Positions 62,366 to 64,000 of a stretch of 64,000 nt of DNA are shown piece after piece. A program made the position numbers and the translations under genes. Source of the stretch: JAKZRT01 sp965247915 (lineage in GTDB: Bacteria; Pseudomonadota; Alphaproteobacteria; Rhodobacterales; Rhodobacteraceae); NCBI GenBank assembly GCA_965247915.1, contig OZ252048.1:1984001-2048000 (forward strand). Reading direction: 5' to 3'. Within the stretch, counting starts at the first letter, position 1. The number at the start of each line of letters is the position of its first letter. Below the pieces are notes generated by a model. It ran no database searches and was not told where the DNA came from. It was given only the letters and a program-made list of their open reading frames with translations.

Positions 62366-62531
62366 CTAGTAGGCGGTGACAAAGCCTCGCAAAAACGGCA
62401 GCGCCAAAGCCGCGACGACGTCGACGCCGGCGCCCACGACCAGCCCGGGGGACCATACCGCCCAGCCAGGGTGCAAAGAAGCTGAGGACCCCGCAGACGA
62501 CGGCATAGAAAGTGACCGAAATAAGTTCCAT
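62366..62531 (-). pseudogene. Small membrane-protein gene with probable one-base insertion
   Basis: From ATG 62531 the minus strand encodes a hydrophobic start (MELISVTFYAVVCGVLSFF, then APWLGGMVPR). The frame then runs into Arg-rich nonsense, while the next frame continues with a hydrophobic segment (LVVGAGVDVVAALALPFLRG) and a stop at 62366-62368. Dropping one G of the CCCCGGG run near 62447-62453 joins them as a 54-residue two-helix protein. The ISAs1 element sits directly after the stop. I do not recognise the family, so the call rests on frame behaviour only. Confidence 0.4.
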
Positions 62532-62631
62532 ACACGCAGGATAGCAGGTTGCGGGGGTTAGGCCAGTGGGTCTTGTGGGGCGGCCCAGAATTTCGGGCCC
62601 GCCCAAAGGCCGGCAATGGTTTGCAAAAGGC

Positions 62632-62886
62632 TCAGTAATGAAAGCGGCACTGGACGATGACAAGTGTGTCCGCCGTTACCTTGTAGACCAGTCGATGTTC
62701 GCGGGTAATGCGCCGGGACCAATGACCCGATAGATCGCCCTTCAACGGCTCTGGTTTGCCTGTTCCCTCAAACAGGTGCCGCTGACATTCTTTGATCAGA
62801 GCGTTGATTTTCTTGTAAATGGATTTGTCGGCAGAATGCCAATAGATGTATTGCTCCCAAGCCGTTGGCTTGAAAGCGATGTTCAC
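62632..62886 (-). CDS. yoeB: YoeB-type mRNA interferase toxin
   Basis: An 84-residue Txe/YoeB toxin that cleaves mRNA on the ribosome. Length and catalytic residues agree with the E. coli protein: E46, R65, H83 and Y84 at the C-terminus (QCRFHY). Family stretches are AWEQYIYWHSADKSIYKKIN and GKPEPLKGDLSGHWSRRITREHRLVY in parts. It overlaps the antitoxin gene by four bases. Confidence 0.96.
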   Translation of the reverse strand: MNIAFKPTAWEQYIYWHSADKSIYKKINALIKECQRHLFEGTGKPEPLKGDLSGHWSRRITREHRLVYKVTADTLVIVQCRFHY

Positions 62887-63155
62887 TCGCTTTCCATTGC
62901 CTCCAGTTCAGCCATCGTTTTGACGACGAATTGCTTTTCATCTGTCTCGGAAACTGCCTTTATTAGTTCCGCCTTGTTGACCGGGCTGGACAGCAAATAC
63001 GCGGTCTCGTCCATCTCGTCGTAGTCTTCCAGCGAGATCATGACGACAGGCTTGCCCCCGGCCCGTGTGACCATCAGCGGTTCGTGGTCATCGTTAACGC
63101 GGTCCATCATCGCCGAAAGGTTGGCGCGGAGGTCGGTCGAGGATGTGTGTTTCAT
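62883..63155 (-). CDS. yefM: YefM/Phd-type antitoxin
   Basis: A 90-residue Phd/YefM antitoxin with an N-terminal DNA-binding fold (TSSTDLRANLSAMMDRVNDDH, PLMVTRAGGKPVVMISLEDYDEM) and a C-terminal toxin-binding tail (ELIKAVSETDEKQFVVKTM). It precedes the toxin as usual, and the pair is expected to repress its own promoter. Confidence 0.95.
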   Translation of the reverse strand: MKHTSSTDLRANLSAMMDRVNDDHEPLMVTRAGGKPVVMISLEDYDEMDETAYLLSSPVNKAELIKAVSETDEKQFVVKTMAELEAMESE

Positions 63156-63166
63156 GGGGTGGGGAT

Positions 63167-63184
63167 GTACGTGAATGCGTACGT
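63167..63184. promoter_or_regulatory. Candidate operator of the yefM-yoeB pair
   Basis: GTACGT occurs twice, at 63167-63172 and 63179-63184, 12 bases apart and within 30 bases upstream of the antitoxin start. Such short palindromic repeats are where YefM-YoeB complexes bind in other bacteria. Confidence 0.4.
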
Positions 63185-63257
63185 AATGTCAATGTTTGTG
63201 GCGGGATGGCCGGCTGAAGCCCGCTCTACTATTTGCGTTCCCAAAATCTATGATAAA

Positions 63258-63431
63258 GGCAGCGCCCGACCCTGGGTGGGCGCGATCGATTGTTCGGATG
63301 CACTTTATGGTGCCAAGCACGTCGGACGGTTGGTCAGATCGCGACGTCGCAAAAGCGCCCTCCCGTCACGCCAGGGGCGTGCCGACATCTAACGGCGCAC
63401 CTCCGGTGCGACGGGAGGGTCGGGCGCTGCC
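63258..63431. repeat. Nested inverted-repeat region, REP/IR-like
   Basis: A perfect 16-bp inverted repeat joins 63258-63273 (GGCAGCGCCCGACCCT) to 63416-63431. Inside it a second 10-bp pair joins 63358-63367 (CCCTCCCGTC) to 63410-63419. A third short hairpin GGCGCACCTCCGGTGCG lies at about 63394-63410. The 323-base gap between yefM and the next gene holds no convincing gene, and these repeats fill most of it. It could be an intergenic repeat element or a relic end of a mobile element. Confidence 0.7.
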
Positions 63432-63478
63432 CGGGCTAGTCGCCCTGGCGGGGCGATGCGTGGCAGAACTAACTAGCG

Positions 63479-63952
63479 CTAGATATTGTAGTGCTTAAGC
63501 CGTCCATCCAAGAATTTGACGCAGCCAGCGACCAAAGATTCGATGACGCGGTTTTCTCCGCTGTCGGTAACGACAACAACTTGATCGGGTGATCCAAAGC
63601 GCCCCTCACCATACCGAGCTTCGCCATATGCAAGCGATTTGACTTCGGTTTGATCCGCACCTGAGACTTCAGGATTTCCTCGAACGAGTCTTACGTGTTT
63701 GTGGGCTTTCGCCACATCTCTAAGCAATCCAAAATCCGGGTGCTGGGTGGCAAGTTCAGCCCGGTACTGACTGTCGTCGCTCACCGAATCAACGTCGGGA
63801 TGGTTTGAAGAGCGCAAGTGCTGGTACAGATATGCGGCAAGTGCATCGACCGAAGCGACTGCATTGAATGCCCTCCTAACGTCGTCGTAATTTTCTGAAA
63901 ATTCGGCAACATTTGGCTGAACGACGGTATCGAGGAATTCCCGTGGGGTCAC
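63479..63952 (-). CDS. Protein of unknown function (157 residues)
   Basis: I do not recognise the family. The chain is soluble, without signal peptide or membrane helices (MTPREFLDTVVQPNVAEF, FNAVASVDALAAYLYQHL, LRDVAKAHKHVRLVRG, QVVVVTDSGENRVIESLV). The gene is more A+T rich than its neighbours and lies beside a toxin-antitoxin pair and IS elements, so it may be accessory. The last 48 bases of the window beyond its start show nothing further. Confidence 0.65.
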   Translation of the reverse strand: MTPREFLDTVVQPNVAEFSENYDDVRRAFNAVASVDALAAYLYQHLRSSNHPDVDSVSDDSQYRAELATQHPDFGLLRDVAKAHKHVRLVRGNPEVSGADQTEVKSLAYGEARYGEGRFGSPDQVVVVTDSGENRVIESLVAGCVKFLDGRLKHYNI

Positions 63953-64000
63953 TGATCCAGGAAACTCCGCAGCTTCCGGCTCCTACTCGGATGCTTCAGC

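Overview
The window is a chromosomal segment of an alphaproteobacterium, most probably a marine Rhodobacteraceae (Roseobacter-group) species. The evidence is a split, circularly permuted tmRNA gene next to an alpha-type SspB, a TrgA-family protein beside cysK, a DUF3726 protein, a form II (AYRGAGR) CO-dehydrogenase-like operon, a class II DAHP synthase, dense GTGA/ATGA gene overlaps and high G+C coding DNA. No species can be named.

Layout: 1-306 end of tsf and its terminator; 471-3563 two insertion sequences (IS630 type and IS1595 type) around a LuxR-type regulator; 3860-7936 a PLP sulfur-amino-acid lyase, gamma-carbonic-anhydrase-like protein, gmk, frameshifted yicC and a PAS protein with an apparent premature stop; 7969-11598 DAHP synthase, a GlxA-type regulator and a PQQ sugar-dehydrogenase-like protein; 11770-19991 a branched-chain-amino-acid-type ABC transporter operon ending in a dimethylglycine-dehydrogenase-like flavoprotein; 20035-24378 a MocA-like transferase, a dipeptidase and uncharacterised genes; 24410-32948 the histidine utilisation cluster hutU, phyH-like, hutG, hutH, hutI and divergent hutF; 33065-37322 a form II CODH-like operon; 37501-45790 a cytochrome c oxidase module with copper-delivery genes, bracketed by two related transposase relics; 45816-50699 tRNA-Ser(GGA), a phosphatase, cysK, trgA, a broken desulfurase-like gene and acuI; 50934-54959 a pilin-like gene destroyed by IS3, then ssrA, sspB and fumC; 55003-59784 ribD, nrdR, a truncated amidohydrolase, a YjbQ protein and a dienelactone hydrolase; 59822-62357 a nested ISAs1/IS3 block; 62632-63952 a YoeB/YefM pair, an inverted-repeat region and an unknown gene.

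The main result is ongoing gene loss. Reading intact frames through the lesions shows hutH cut by an IS630 element at a TA dinucleotide with exact in-frame reconstruction, a desulfurase-like gene with two Trp-to-stop changes, an amidohydrolase stopped at codon 15, a PAS protein stopped before its basic tail, one-base frameshifts in yicC and in a small membrane gene, and a pilin gene lost to IS3 with adjacent deletion. Five recognisable IS elements and two older relics lie in 64 kb. This looks like a lineage under relaxed selection, unless part of it is sequencing error. I found no clearly new defence or biosynthetic system. The less ordinary functional units are the hut operon with an embedded PhyH-type dioxygenase, the oxidase module with two subunit III proteins, and the ssrA-sspB neighbourhood.
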